Of a stretch of DNA of 54,882 nucleotides, positions 41,832-52,253 are shown in pieces. Source of the DNA: an uncultured Pelagibacteraceae bacterium (GTDB lineage: Bacteria > Pseudomonadota > Alphaproteobacteria > Pelagibacterales > Pelagibacteraceae); NCBI GenBank assembly GCA_902599575.1, contig CACKFS010000004.1:1-54882 (forward strand), read 5' to 3'. How positions within the stretch are numbered: position 1 is the stretch's first letter; the number at the start of each line of letters is the position of its first letter. The translations under genes were made by a program, and so were the position numbers. The notes beneath the pieces are model-generated. The model saw only the letters and a program-made list of their open reading frames with translations, had not been told where the DNA came from and did no database searches.

Positions 41832-43604
41832 ATGAAATACCCAAAGGAATATTTAGAAGAGATAAAATCAAGATTAAAAGTTTCTACTGTAGTATCTAAA
41901 TTTGTAGCAATAAAAAAAAGAGGCAAGGAATTTGTTGGTCTGTCACCTTTCAAGAATGAAAAAACACCCTCATTCACAATTAATGATGAAAAAGGTTTCT
42001 ATCATTGCTTTAGTACAGGAGAACATGGGAACATATTTGATTTTTTAATGAAAACCCAAAATTTAAAATTTGGAGAAGCTGTTAGAAGTTTAGCAAATCA
42101 GGCTGGATTACAACCTTATAGATTTACTAAACAAGATAAACAAAGAGAAAAAGATTGGAATTTATATACTGAAATTTATTCAACTTATATAGAAAGAAAT
42201 AAAAAATATATAATTTCATCAACCATAACAAATAAAAAAGTTTCAGATTACTTAAAAAAAAGAAACTTAGATAATAAGTCTATTGAAGAATTTAATTTGG
42301 GGTATGTGCCATTTGACTCAAACACATTTTTAGATTTGAAAAAAAAATTTAATGAAAAAAGTTTACAAGACTCTGGTTTGTTTTATCTAGACGAAAGAAA
42401 GAATGTGTATGTCGACAGATTTAGAGGCAGATTAATTTTTCCGATCTATTCTTTAACTGGAAAGCCTATAGCTGCTGGTGGAAGAATAATTGAAGACAAT
42501 AAAAAAATTGCAAAATATATTAATTCTCCCGAAACCAATTTCTTTAAAAAAGGAAATAATCTTTATAATTTAAACAAAGCTAGAAAAGTATCAAATAAAT
42601 ATGATCAAGTATATTTAGTTGAAGGGTATATGGATGTTATAAGATTATATAATAATCAAATATTTAATTGTGTTGCAAATCTCGGAACTGCACTTACAAA
42701 TAAACAAATCTTATTATTAGGACAATTTTTTTCAGAAATTATTATTTGTTTTGACGGAGATGAAGGTGGTTATAAAGCAGCATTAAGAGCAGCTGAAAAT
42801 TCTTTGAGATTCTTACAACCTGAAAAACAGATCTCTTTCCTATTTTTACCAAATGGCGAAGACCCTGACAGTTTTTTAAAAGATAAAGACAAAGAAGATT
42901 TTTTAACATATTCAATTGATAATAAGATACAAATACATAAATTTATTTTTAATCATTATTTAAATAATTCAAAAAAAACACCTACAGAACTTGCTATGAT
43001 TGAAAAAAAATTATCAAACTTAGCAAATTTAATAAATGATAAAGTTGTTAAAAAATATGTTTTAGGATTCTTTTTAGATCAGCTATCAAACTTTCTACCA
43101 TCAAAAATTAATTTTAAAAAAAATAATTTTAATTTTAAAAAAGCTAAATCTCTTGAAATTACAAAAAATATATATAGAGAAACACAAAAATTTTCTTCAA
43201 TAGAAATTAAAGAACTTTCTTTATTGTATATAATATTAAATAACCTAGATTTCTTTTATCACCGGTTAGATTTATTGGAAGATTTATTATTTTTTTCAAA
43301 AGAGAACAAAGTTCTTTTTCAACTTGTAGAACAGTCTTTAAAAGATGGAAAATACAATGATATAGATATAGATAAAAATTTTTTAGACAATATTAACAAA
43401 TACGCAACTGTAAAACATATTATTAAAAAAAATGATAATAATTATTCAAAACTATCTGAAATATTTGAAGATATTAAAAAAGATCTTAAAACTTATAGTT
43501 TAGAACTAAGAATTCAAGAGCTAGAATCAAAATTTGCTCAGGATTTTAACCAAAATACTTTTGATGAAATTAGGAGGCTTAAAAAAGAGCAAAATATTAA
43601 TTAA
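41832..43604 (+). CDS. dnaG: DNA primase
   Basis: FVGLSPFKNEKTPSFTINDEKGFYHCFSTGEHGNIFDFL, LIFPIYSLTGKPIAAGGRI, TOPRIM VYLVEGYMDVI, IICFDGDEGGYKAALRA. Confidence 0.96.
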   Translation: MKYPKEYLEEIKSRLKVSTVVSKFVAIKKRGKEFVGLSPFKNEKTPSFTINDEKGFYHCFSTGEHGNIFDFLMKTQNLKFGEAVRSLANQAGLQPYRFTKQDKQREKDWNLYTEIYSTYIERNKKYIISSTITNKKVSDYLKKRNLDNKSIEEFNLGYVPFDSNTFLDLKKKFNEKSLQDSGLFYLDERKNVYVDRFRGRLIFPIYSLTGKPIAAGGRIIEDNKKIAKYINSPETNFFKKGNNLYNLNKARKVSNKYDQVYLVEGYMDVIRLYNNQIFNCVANLGTALTNKQILLLGQFFSEIIICFDGDEGGYKAALRAAENSLRFLQPEKQISFLFLPNGEDPDSFLKDKDKEDFLTYSIDNKIQIHKFIFNHYLNNSKKTPTELAMIEKKLSNLANLINDKVVKKYVLGFFLDQLSNFLPSKINFKKNNFNFKKAKSLEITKNIYRETQKFSSIEIKELSLLYIILNNLDFFYHRLDLLEDLLFFSKENKVLFQLVEQSLKDGKYNDIDIDKNFLDNINKYATVKHIIKKNDNNYSKLSEIFEDIKKDLKTYSLELRIQELESKFAQDFNQNTFDEIRRLKKEQNIN

Positions 43605-43636
43605 ATAAACACAAAAAATCATAGATTTTTTTAAAA

Positions 43637-45529
43637 TTGTCTTTATATAAGACTTTCCAAATTTTTTATACTGTGGAAAGAATTATTACAAAATCGTTCG
43701 CTAGACTTATGGGCAGAGGTGTTCATCGGGGTTTTATAACTCATGAGGAGCTAAGTAAATCTCTTGGTAAAAGAAATTTATCAAGTCAAAATTTGTCCCA
43801 AGCTTTTTTACATATACTAGATGAGAAAATATCATTAGTTGAAAAAAAATCAGATTTTAAGGCTATCAAAAAAAGAGATAATCAAAATAAGGAAGAAACA
43901 AAAAGTATTGAAAAAAGTGATGATCCAATCCGAATGTATTTAAGAGAAATGGGCGGTGTCGAGCTTTTGTCCAGAGAGGGAGAGATAGCAATTGCTAAAA
44001 GAATTGAAGCTGGAAAGGATGTAATGCTAAATGCCTTATCTCAAAGTCCAATTACAGCTCAACAATTCTACGATTGGAATGATAAACTTCAAAAAGATGA
44101 GATAATGGTAAGAGAAATTATAGATATTGATACAAATTACATGGAAGAGGAAAACTCTGCACAAGAGCTTAAAAATAAAAAAAACAAAGAAGATACACAA
44201 ACAGACAAAGTTAAATCGATTGAAGAGAAAAAAGATAATAACAATTCTGATGAAGAAGACGAGTTTAACCCAACTTTAGCTGCTATGGAAAGCGAAATTA
44301 AACCAAAAGTTTTGGACACTGTGAACAATTTAACTAAAAATTACTCAAAACTAATAAAACATCAAAAAGAAAAACTAAATAGTATATTGAATAATATAAA
44401 ATACTCTCCAGCAAAGGAAAAAAACTATCAAAGATTAGTCAATGAAATTTTAGAGAGTATAAAATCTCTACAATTATCTCCATCTGTTTTAGAAAATTTA
44501 GTTCAAAAACATTACATCGAGAATAAAAAAATCATATCATTGGAAGGAAATTTATTAAGATTGGCAATGAATGATAAAATTACTAGAGAAGAATTTATTA
44601 AATTTTATGTAGGAAATGAAATAAATCCTAATCTAAAAAATTTTTTGACATCAAATTCAATTTGGAAAAGTTTTTTCAATAAAAATAAAAATGAATTTAA
44701 GAATATAAGAGATAGGTTGGTAGAAATTAGCCACAAACTTGGAATTAGTGTTACTGATTTTAAAAAATTAGTAAGTAGAATACAGAAAGGAGAAAAAGAA
44801 TCACGTATAGCAAAAAAAGAAATGGTAGAGGCTAATTTGAGGCTAGTAATTTCAATAGCAAAAAAATATACTAACCGTGGTTTGCAGTTTTTAGACTTAA
44901 TCCAGGAAGGAAATATTGGATTAATGAAAGCTGTAGATAAATTCGAATACAGAAGAGGTTATAAATTTTCCACATACGCAACTTGGTGGATAAGACAAGC
45001 AATCACTAGATCTATAGCGGACCAAGCAAGAACTATACGAATTCCTGTTCACATGATAGAAACAATTAATAAAATTGTCAGAACTCAAAGACTAATTTTA
45101 AGCGAGTTTGGAAGAGAGGCTACACCAGAAGAACTCGCAAAAAAACTTAGAATGCCTTTGGAAAAAGTAAGAAAAGTTTTAAAAATTTCAAAAGAACCAG
45201 TCTCTCTTGAAAAACCAGTAGGAGATGAAGAAGATAGTAACTTAGGTGATTTTATTGAAGATACAAAAGCTTTAGCTCCATTAGAACAAGCAATAAAATC
45301 TAATCTTAGTGAGGCGACAACTAAAATTCTTTCTACATTAACACCTAGAGAGGAAAGAGTTTTGAGAATGAGATTTGGAGTAGGGATGAACACAGATCAT
45401 ACTTTGGAGGAGGTTGGTTTACAGTTTTCTGTAACTAGGGAAAGGATAAGGCAAATTGAGGCTAAAGCTTTAAGAAAACTCAAACACCCTAGCAGATCGA
45501 AACAACTAAAAAGCTTCTTAGAAAGTTAG
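43637..45529 (+). CDS. rpoD: RNA polymerase primary sigma factor RpoD (track TTG start doubtful; GTG 43673 or ATG 43710 possible)
   Basis: [89 protein letters not shown]-terminal [22 protein letters not shown]. Confidence 0.97.
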   Translation: MSLYKTFQIFYTVERIITKSFARLMGRGVHRGFITHEELSKSLGKRNLSSQNLSQAFLHILDEKISLVEKKSDFKAIKKRDNQNKEETKSIEKSDDPIRMYLREMGGVELLSREGEIAIAKRIEAGKDVMLNALSQSPITAQQFYDWNDKLQKDEIMVREIIDIDTNYMEEENSAQELKNKKNKEDTQTDKVKSIEEKKDNNNSDEEDEFNPTLAAMESEIKPKVLDTVNNLTKNYSKLIKHQKEKLNSILNNIKYSPAKEKNYQRLVNEILESIKSLQLSPSVLENLVQKHYIENKKIISLEGNLLRLAMNDKITREEFIKFYVGNEINPNLKNFLTSNSIWKSFFNKNKNEFKNIRDRLVEISHKLGISVTDFKKLVSRIQKGEKESRIAKKEMVEANLRLVISIAKKYTNRGLQFLDLIQEGNIGLMKAVDKFEYRRGYKFSTYATWWIRQAITRSIADQARTIRIPVHMIETINKIVRTQRLILSEFGREATPEELAKKLRMPLEKVRKVLKISKEPVSLEKPVGDEEDSNLGDFIEDTKALAPLEQAIKSNLSEATTKILSTLTPREERVLRMRFGVGMNTDHTLEEVGLQFSVTRERIRQIEAKALRKLKHPSRSKQLKSFLES

Positions 45530-45548
45530 GCAAGACATTCAATAATAA

Positions 45549-46292
45549 ATGGATTTAGTTAGTATAATTATTCCATATTATAAAAAAAAAAAGTTCATTT
45601 CGACTACAATTAATTCGGCTATTAGCCAGTCATATGAAAATATTGAAATTCTCATTGTTTATGACGATGAAAACTATGACGATTTAAAATTGCTAGAAGA
45701 AATTAAAAAAAAAGATGAAAGAATAAGAATAATAAAAAATAAAAAAAAATTGGGAGCTGGTCTTTCAAGAAATAAAGGAATATCTAGTTCCAAAGGAAAT
45801 TATATAGCTTTTTTAGACGCTGATGACACTTGGGAAATTGATAAACTAAGTAAACAAATGAGTTTTATGACTAATAATAATTATCTAGTATCACATACAT
45901 CTTATCAAATAGTTGATGAGGATAGAAATGTTATTGGAAAGAGAGTCGCTCGAAGCTTCTTTCATCTAGAAGACTTATTAAAGTCTTGTGACATAGGTAC
46001 ATCAACTGTAATTATTAAAAAAGATATATTTAGCGAGCAAATTAAATTTCCATCTATTAAAACAAAAGAGGATTTTGTTTTATGGTTGAGAATTTTGGAG
46101 AGAGATATAAAAATTTATGGTCTTGATAAAAATTTGAGTAAGTGGACTAAATCAAATTCATCTCTATCATCTTCTGTTATTCAAAAATTGATGGATGGTT
46201 TTAAGGTTTATAATAAATATATGAATTTTAATTCTTTAAAATCATTATATTATCTAATTTGTTTGAGTTTAAATTATATTATTAAAAAATAA
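45549..46292 (+). CDS. Glycosyltransferase family 2
   Basis: VSIIIPYYKKKKFISTTINSAISQSYENIEILIVYDD, LGAGLSRNKGISSSKGNYIAFLDADDTW. Confidence 0.9.
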   Translation: MDLVSIIIPYYKKKKFISTTINSAISQSYENIEILIVYDDENYDDLKLLEEIKKKDERIRIIKNKKKLGAGLSRNKGISSSKGNYIAFLDADDTWEIDKLSKQMSFMTNNNYLVSHTSYQIVDEDRNVIGKRVARSFFHLEDLLKSCDIGTSTVIIKKDIFSEQIKFPSIKTKEDFVLWLRILERDIKIYGLDKNLSKWTKSNSSLSSSVIQKLMDGFKVYNKYMNFNSLKSLYYLICLSLNYIIKK

Positions 46293-47318
46293 ATGTTGTA
46301 TTTTTTTTTGTTATATTTCCTGACGATTATATTTTTTGCGATATATTTTAAAAAAAAAAAGTATTTATCTAATTATTCTGGTGATAATCACCAACTTTTT
46401 ACTAATGAAAAAAATATTCCCTTAGTTGGTGGAATATTTTTAGTCATACCAATCCTATCTATCAATTATAATAATATTTTTTACATTTTAATAATATTAT
46501 CAATTTTCATGTTGGGTTTTCTTTCTGATAGAAAAGTTATAATTTCAGCTAAGCAAAGATTTTTATTACAAATCATAATAATTTTTTTTTCTGTAATTTT
46601 TTTAGATTTAAGAATATTATCATCAAGAATACTTTTTTTTGATAATCTTTTAGAATTACTATATTTTAATATTCTTTTTACATGTTTCTGCTTACTAATA
46701 CTAATTAACGGATCAAATTTTATCGACGGCCTTAATGGACTCTTGTTAATTTATATGACAACAGTAATATACGTACTATTAGATACTAGTTTGCTATTAG
46801 ACACAAATGTAAAATTATTGTTTGAAAGTGATGGAAAATATATTCTTTTTTTCATTATTACTTTAATTGTAATTACAATTCTAAATCTTTCTAATTCATT
46901 ATTGTTAGGGGATGCCGGAGCCTATATTTTAAGTTTTTTTGTGGGTTATCTTATAATAATATGTCATAATTCTAATCCCGACATATCACCTTATTTTTTT
47001 ATTACTTTATTGTGGTACCCATGTTATGAAAATTTATTTTCTATAATTAGAAAATTAAAAAATAAATTCTCCCCACTTGTGCCAGATAACAATCATTTAC
47101 ATCAATTGATCTATCAGAGGTTTAACAAAATTATTAGTGATAAAGTCATAGCAAATAATGCAAGTAGTATTTTAATGAGTATTATAAATGGTATAATTCT
47201 TTTATTAGCTGCTAGATATCCTTATGAAAGTAGCTATCAAATAAAAATAATTTTAATTTCAATTTTTTTGTATACTTCAACATTTTTTATCTTAAATTCT
47301 AGTAAATCAAAATATTAA
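46293..47318 (+). CDS. WecA/MraY-like polyprenyl-phosphate sugar-1-phosphate transferase
   Basis: Multiple TM segments, NGSNFIDGLNGLLLIY, SLLLGDAGAYILSFFVGY, VPDNNHLHQLIYQRF. Confidence 0.88.
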   Translation: MLYFFLLYFLTIIFFAIYFKKKKYLSNYSGDNHQLFTNEKNIPLVGGIFLVIPILSINYNNIFYILIILSIFMLGFLSDRKVIISAKQRFLLQIIIIFFSVIFLDLRILSSRILFFDNLLELLYFNILFTCFCLLILINGSNFIDGLNGLLLIYMTTVIYVLLDTSLLLDTNVKLLFESDGKYILFFIITLIVITILNLSNSLLLGDAGAYILSFFVGYLIIICHNSNPDISPYFFITLLWYPCYENLFSIIRKLKNKFSPLVPDNNHLHQLIYQRFNKIISDKVIANNASSILMSIINGIILLLAARYPYESSYQIKIILISIFLYTSTFFILNSSKSKY

Positions 47319-47399
47319 CTTTTAAAAAGTAAAATTATTATTAATCAACTGATATGCTTATAATAAAATGAAAATTATGATAATAATATAATTATTGAC

Positions 47400-49088
47400 A
47401 TGAAAATTGATATTTTTATTCTTTTTTTTTTTTATTTTATTTCTATTTTTTCAACATTAGGTTATGGAATTTTTCTTCAAGGATTAAATAACATCTCTAA
47501 AAATAACAAAATCTGTCTTGGATATTCAGGGCTGATTGGAGTTTTCTTTTTAATTACTTACTCTTATATTTCACATTTTTTTTATTCTCATGGCATATAC
47601 CATAATTTATTTTTTTTGATTTTAGGATTGTTGCTTCTTTATATTAGTTATTTAAAAAAAAGTATTAATAAATTAGAAATAAATATTTTAACTATTGTTT
47701 TTTTAATAATATTTTTTTCTTTTTTAATTTTTAAATCTCATGATGATTTCCCTTATTACCATTTCCCTTACACATATTATTTGAATCAAAACTCACTGAT
47801 ATTTGGAATAGGTCATTTAAATCATGGTTTCAGAACTCCATCATCATTATTTTACTTTAATTCGTTATTTTACCTTCCAATTATAAAATACCATCTATTT
47901 CATATTGGTTCAGCGATTATTTTTGGCTCAGTAATTTTTATTTTTTTTTCAAATATTAAAGCATCCATTCAAAAAAAAAATATATCATACATATATTTTT
48001 TCGATCTTTTAGCTTTAATCTTTATTTTAGTATTTTTTTACAGGTTAGCAGAACATGGCACAGATAGATCGGCTCAAATATTAGTTTTGTTAATTATAAG
48101 TGAGATATTTAAAGTCTTAATTTTAAAAAAAATTACATTTTATGAGATATCAAAACTATCAATTTTATTTGCAATTACGATTTCATTAAAAGCTATCTAT
48201 TTTTTATACGGTTTACTATTACTACCTTTATTTTTTATAATTATTGGAAAGATTGGTTTAAAAAAATTAATGATGAAATTACTGCTTAATCCAATTTTCT
48301 ATTTTTCTATCATTTTATTGTCTCTTGTTTTAGTCACAAACTTCTTTAACACAGGATGTTTAATTTACCCACTTTCAGGAAGTTGCTTTACTAGTTTTGA
48401 GTGGTCAATACAGACTGAAGAGATTAAGAAAATGGCACTCCATTATGAGAATTGGTCAAAGGCTGGAATGACACCTATTTTTAAAGTTGATGACCCGGGT
48501 AAATATGTAGAAAATTTTAATTGGGTACATGGTTGGCTAGACAGGTATTTTTTCTTTAAATTTTCAGATTTTTTGATCGGTTTGATTTTTTTAAAATTAA
48601 TTTTTTTAATTACTTTCTATTCAAATAAAAAAACTAAAATTAAAATAAACAAAGAAATTATTTTTGTATATTCAATAATAATTATTTTATTAATAGAATG
48701 GTTTATAAACCATCCTACTTTAAGATATGGAGGCTATTCGCTGATTGCAGTTTTACTATTTATACCATTATCATTAATTTTAGAAAAATTTGATAATAAT
48801 TTAAACTTAATAAAAAAAAAAACTTTTATAGTAATACTAATTGGGATTACAATTTTTATTGTAAGAAACATAGACAGAATAATTAAAGAAAATGAAAAAT
48901 ATAATTATAATATTCTGTTAAATCCTTATTATAAAATTGATAACTCATTATTTAGGGTTGAAAATCAAATTGAAAATTTAATTAAGAATTATAATTTCTG
49001 TCAAGACAATAAACCTAAATGCAATAAATATGAACAATATGTTGTCAGAAAAAAAATGGATAAATATATTTTTAAAAGAAAAAAATGA
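47400..49088 (+). CDS. Polytopic membrane protein, possible GT-C-type glycosyltransferase (LIC_10190-like)
   Basis: About 10-12 hydrophobic segments; conserved-looking loop SHDDFPYYHFPYTYYLNQNSLIFGIGHLNHGFRTPSSLFYFNSLFYLP; NTGCLIYPLSGSCF. Confidence 0.6.
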   Translation: MKIDIFILFFFYFISIFSTLGYGIFLQGLNNISKNNKICLGYSGLIGVFFLITYSYISHFFYSHGIYHNLFFLILGLLLLYISYLKKSINKLEINILTIVFLIIFFSFLIFKSHDDFPYYHFPYTYYLNQNSLIFGIGHLNHGFRTPSSLFYFNSLFYLPIIKYHLFHIGSAIIFGSVIFIFFSNIKASIQKKNISYIYFFDLLALIFILVFFYRLAEHGTDRSAQILVLLIISEIFKVLILKKITFYEISKLSILFAITISLKAIYFLYGLLLLPLFFIIIGKIGLKKLMMKLLLNPIFYFSIILLSLVLVTNFFNTGCLIYPLSGSCFTSFEWSIQTEEIKKMALHYENWSKAGMTPIFKVDDPGKYVENFNWVHGWLDRYFFFKFSDFLIGLIFLKLIFLITFYSNKKTKIKINKEIIFVYSIIIILLIEWFINHPTLRYGGYSLIAVLLFIPLSLILEKFDNNLNLIKKKTFIVILIGITIFIVRNIDRIIKENEKYNYNILLNPYYKIDNSLFRVENQIENLIKNYNFCQDNKPKCNKYEQYVVRKKMDKYIFKRKK

Positions 49089-49813
49089 TACAATTTCTAA
49101 CTTTACAAATCCTAAATTTCTTTGATTTTTTCCATAAGAAAAGAATGTTAAATTTTTTAAAAAAAATGAAATTAAATGATTTTAATGTTGTATTTGATGT
49201 GGGAGCTCATAAAGGCGAGACAATAGACCTATATTTAAAACATTTTAACATAGAAAAACTTTATTCTTTTGAGCCAAATTATTTTTCTTTTAATTATTTA
49301 AAAAAAAAAATTGATAAAATCAAAAACATTAAAAATAAAACTGAAATTACAATTGAAAATATTGCACTTGGTAAAGAAAATAAGCAAATCATGATGAAAC
49401 ATTTGGATGAAAGTTCGTCTTCTACAATAAAAGAAATTAATACAGACTCAAATTATTTTAAGAGAAAAAAAAAATTACTTTTAAATTTGAAAAATAAAAA
49501 TTTTTTTAGTGAAATTTCTGCGCAGCAAATATGTTTAGATGAATATATGTCTAAAAAAAATATTTCAAAAATAGATTTTTTAAAAATAGATACAGAGGGA
49601 TATGAATTTGAAGTTCTTTCTGGAGCAAAAAATAATATCAAAAATGTAAATTTAGTTTTGTTTGAACATCATTATCATGACATGATAAAAAAAAACTATA
49701 AATTTAGTAATTTACATGACTTATTAAATAAAAACAATTTTGAACAAATATATAAAGCTAAAATGCCTTTTAGAAAAACATTTGAGTACATTTATAGGAA
49801 TAAAACTTATTAA
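49085..49813 (+). CDS. FkbM-family methyltransferase
   Basis: NVVFDVGAHKGETIDLYLKHF, FSFEPN, IDFLKIDTEGYEFEVLSGA, LVLFEHH. Confidence 0.9.
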   Translation: MIQFLTLQILNFFDFFHKKRMLNFLKKMKLNDFNVVFDVGAHKGETIDLYLKHFNIEKLYSFEPNYFSFNYLKKKIDKIKNIKNKTEITIENIALGKENKQIMMKHLDESSSSTIKEINTDSNYFKRKKKLLLNLKNKNFFSEISAQQICLDEYMSKKNISKIDFLKIDTEGYEFEVLSGAKNNIKNVNLVLFEHHYHDMIKKNYKFSNLHDLLNKNNFEQIYKAKMPFRKTFEYIYRNKTY

Positions 49814-49854
49814 TCTTTACATTCTAAAAAATTAATTATATTAAAAAATTGTAA

Positions 49855-50898
49855 GTGAAAAAAAAAGCTCTTATATTCGGTATTACTGGTCAGGACGGAT
49901 CTTACCTTGCAGAATTTTTATTAAAAAAAAAATATTCAGTCCATGGCGTAAAAAGAAGGTCCTCATCAATAAATACATTTAGAATAGATCATATTTATCA
50001 AGAACCACATGTCAAATCCAGAAACTTTTTTTTACATTATGGAGATATTACAGACTCTACATCTGTATCAAAAATAATAGAAAAGATCAGACCTGATGAA
50101 ATTTATAATTTAGCTGCACAATCGCATGTTGCAGTATCTTTTGAGGTGCCGGAGTATACCGCAAATGCAGATGCATTAGGAGCGCTTAGAATTTTAGAGG
50201 CTATAAAATTTCACAAATTAGAAAAAAAAACAAAATTTTATCAAGCAGGAACTTCAGAAATGTATGGAAAGGTTCAAGAGTCTCCACAAAATGAAAAAAC
50301 GAACTTTTACCCTTTAAGTCCATATGGTGTCGCAAAATTATATGCTCATTGGATAACAAAAAATTATAGAGAGGCTTATAATATATTCGGATCTAACGGG
50401 ATTTTATTTAATCATGAAAGCCCAAGAAGAGGTGAAACTTTTGTAACAAAAAAAATAATAAGGGCTTTAGTAAGAATAAAAATCGGCAAACAAAAAAAAC
50501 TTTTCTTGGGAAATTTAGACTCAAAAAGAGATTGGGGCCATGCAAGAGATTATGTTGAGGCAATGTGGAAAATTTTACAACAAAAAAAACCAGATGATTA
50601 TGTTATTGCTACAGGAAAACAATTAAGTATCAGACAATTTATTAATTTGGTAACTAAAAAATTAAATTTAAATATTATCTGGAAAGGGAAAGGTCTGAAA
50701 GAAAAAGGATATGATACAGTATTAAAAAGAGATATAGTTTTTATAGATAAAAACTACATTAGGCCCCTTGATGTAAATACTCTCTTAGGTAACGCTTCAA
50801 AAGCAAGAAAAAAACTTTCTTGGAAACCAAGAACAAATATTGATCAACTTATTGAAGAGATGATATCAGCGGAAATAAATATTTTAAATGTTAAGTAG
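49855..50898 (+). CDS. gmd: GDP-mannose 4,6-dehydratase (GTG start)
   Basis: [91 protein letters not shown]. Confidence 0.97.
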   Translation: MKKKALIFGITGQDGSYLAEFLLKKKYSVHGVKRRSSSINTFRIDHIYQEPHVKSRNFFLHYGDITDSTSVSKIIEKIRPDEIYNLAAQSHVAVSFEVPEYTANADALGALRILEAIKFHKLEKKTKFYQAGTSEMYGKVQESPQNEKTNFYPLSPYGVAKLYAHWITKNYREAYNIFGSNGILFNHESPRRGETFVTKKIIRALVRIKIGKQKKLFLGNLDSKRDWGHARDYVEAMWKILQQKKPDDYVIATGKQLSIRQFINLVTKKLNLNIIWKGKGLKEKGYDTVLKRDIVFIDKNYIRPLDVNTLLGNASKARKKLSWKPRTNIDQLIEEMISAEINILNVK

Positions 50899-51817
50899 AA
50901 AATCAAAAATTTTTCTTGCAGGACATAGGGGCATGGTAGGTTCATCAATATATAAAAAATTAAAAAAAAATGGATATTCAAATCTGTTAACAGCAGACAA
51001 AAAAAAACTTAATTTGTTAAATCAGATTAATGTATACAAATATCTTAAAAAAAAAAAACCTGACTTGGTAATAATAGCTGCGGCAAAAGTTGGAGGAATA
51101 ATTGCGAATTACAAATATAAAGACAAATTTTTATTTGAAAATTTGCAAATACAAAATAATTTAATTCATGGCTCTTATTTGGCAAAAATAAAAAATCTAA
51201 TTTTTTTAGGATCAAGTTGTATTTATCCAAAAAATTGTAAACAGCCCATGAAAGAAAAATATCTGTTATCAGGAAAATTAGAGGAGACTAATGATGCTTA
51301 TGCAATTGCAAAAATTGCAGGGATACATATGTGTGCAAATTACTCTAAAAGCTACAATTTAAACTATAAAAGTTTAATGCCACCAAATATGTATGGCCCA
51401 GGCGATAACTATAACCCCCAAAATTCTCATTTTTATCCAGCATTAATCAAAAAGATAACTTTAGCAAAAAAGAAAAATAAAAAACATATTGTATTGTGGG
51501 GAACAGGAAAAGCTAAAAGAGAATTAATGTTTGTAGAAGATTTTGCTGACGCATTAATTTATTTCATGAATAAGAAAATTAAAGAGCCATTTTTGAATAT
51601 TGGTACTGGCAAAAGTTATTCTATAAAGTGGTTCGCAAAATTTTTAATGAAAAAAATTGGAATAAAACTAAAAATTAAATATGATAAAAAAAAACCTGAT
51701 GGAATGCCCAAAAAATGCTTAGACATATCTTTAGCTAGGAAATATGGCTGGAGCCCTAAAAGCGATTTTGATAAAGGTTTTGATATTACCTTTAAAGATT
51801 TTCAAAAAAATAATTAA
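50888..51817 (+). CDS. fcl: GDP-L-fucose synthase
   Basis: [64 protein letters not shown]. Confidence 0.96.
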   Translation: MLSRKSKIFLAGHRGMVGSSIYKKLKKNGYSNLLTADKKKLNLLNQINVYKYLKKKKPDLVIIAAAKVGGIIANYKYKDKFLFENLQIQNNLIHGSYLAKIKNLIFLGSSCIYPKNCKQPMKEKYLLSGKLEETNDAYAIAKIAGIHMCANYSKSYNLNYKSLMPPNMYGPGDNYNPQNSHFYPALIKKITLAKKKNKKHIVLWGTGKAKRELMFVEDFADALIYFMNKKIKEPFLNIGTGKSYSIKWFAKFLMKKIGIKLKIKYDKKKPDGMPKKCLDISLARKYGWSPKSDFDKGFDITFKDFQKNN

Positions 51818-51836
51818 AATCAACTGAAATTTAATA

Positions 51837-51864
51837 TTTACAAGCTTTTATAATACAGTATAAG
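51837..51864 (+). promoter_or_regulatory. Candidate sigma70-type promoter of the 5S rRNA gene (-35 TTTACA, 16-nt spacer, -10 TATAAG)
   Basis: tttaca at 51837-51842, tataag at 51859-51864, ending about 6 nt before the 5S rRNA 5' end. Confidence 0.55.
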
Positions 51865-51869
51865 ACTTT

Positions 51870-51987
51870 TGCCTGGTGATTATTGCGAAGGTGTAATACC
51901 CGATCCCATTCCGAACTCGGAAGTCAAGCCCTTCTGCGCCGATGGTACTTTGTCTTAAGGCATGGGAGAGTAGGACGTTGCCAGGCT
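51870..51987 (+). rRNA. rrf: 5S ribosomal RNA (ends approximate)
   Basis: gcctggtgattattgcgaaggtgtaatacccgatcccattccgaactcggaagtcaagcccttctgcgccgatggtactttgtcttaaggcatgggagagtaggacgttgccaggc; terminal helix gcctgg/ccaggc and conserved CCGAACTCGGAAG. Confidence 0.95.
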
Positions 51988-51995
51988 AAATTATT

Positions 51996-52121
51996 ATGAA
52001 AATAAAAAGCTCCCTTAAATCATTAAAAAAAAGAGATCTAAATTCAAAGATGGTTAAAAGAAGAGGTAGAGTTTATATAATTAATAAAAAAAATCCAAAA
52101 TTTAAAGCAAGACAGAAATAA
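51996..52121 (+). CDS. rpmJ: 50S ribosomal protein L36, Cys-less form
   Basis: Manual translation [41 protein letters not shown]; not in ORF track because it is short. Confidence 0.93.
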   Translation: MKIKSSLKSLKKRDLNSKMVKRRGRVYIINKKNPKFKARQK

Positions 52122-52126
52122 AGTTC

Positions 52127-52237
52127 ATGGACAATGATAGTCATAAAAAAACTTGGGAAAATTTTACAAAATTTGTCCTTTGGGGGACAATATCAGTTAT
52201 TGCTATATTAGTAGTCTTAGCTATTGTTTTGCTGTAA
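52127..52237 (+). CDS. Small single-TM protein, aa3-type cytochrome c oxidase subunit IV-like
   Basis: Manual translation MDNDSHKKTWENFTKFVLWGTISVIAILVVLAIVLL; hydrophilic N-terminus followed by one TM helix. Confidence 0.6.
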   Translation: MDNDSHKKTWENFTKFVLWGTISVIAILVVLAIVLL

Positions 52238-52253
52238 ATTCTAATAAAAATAA

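Noticed and set aside
47319-47399. AT-rich gap upstream of the membrane protein as a recombination site or IS remnant
   Set aside because: No inverted repeats, direct repeats or transposase fragments; composition matches the surrounding sequence.
45592-51058. Homopolymer tracts of 11-12 nt in glycan genes (A11 about 45592, A11 about 46350, T12 about 47422, A12 about 51047) as phase-variation contingency loci
   Set aside because: Comparable or longer tracts occur in ordinary genes of the window (T13 at about 33850 in the ARH-like gene, T11 at about 21591 in the MidA gene, T10 in rnhB and the response regulator), so length alone is explained by AT-rich composition.
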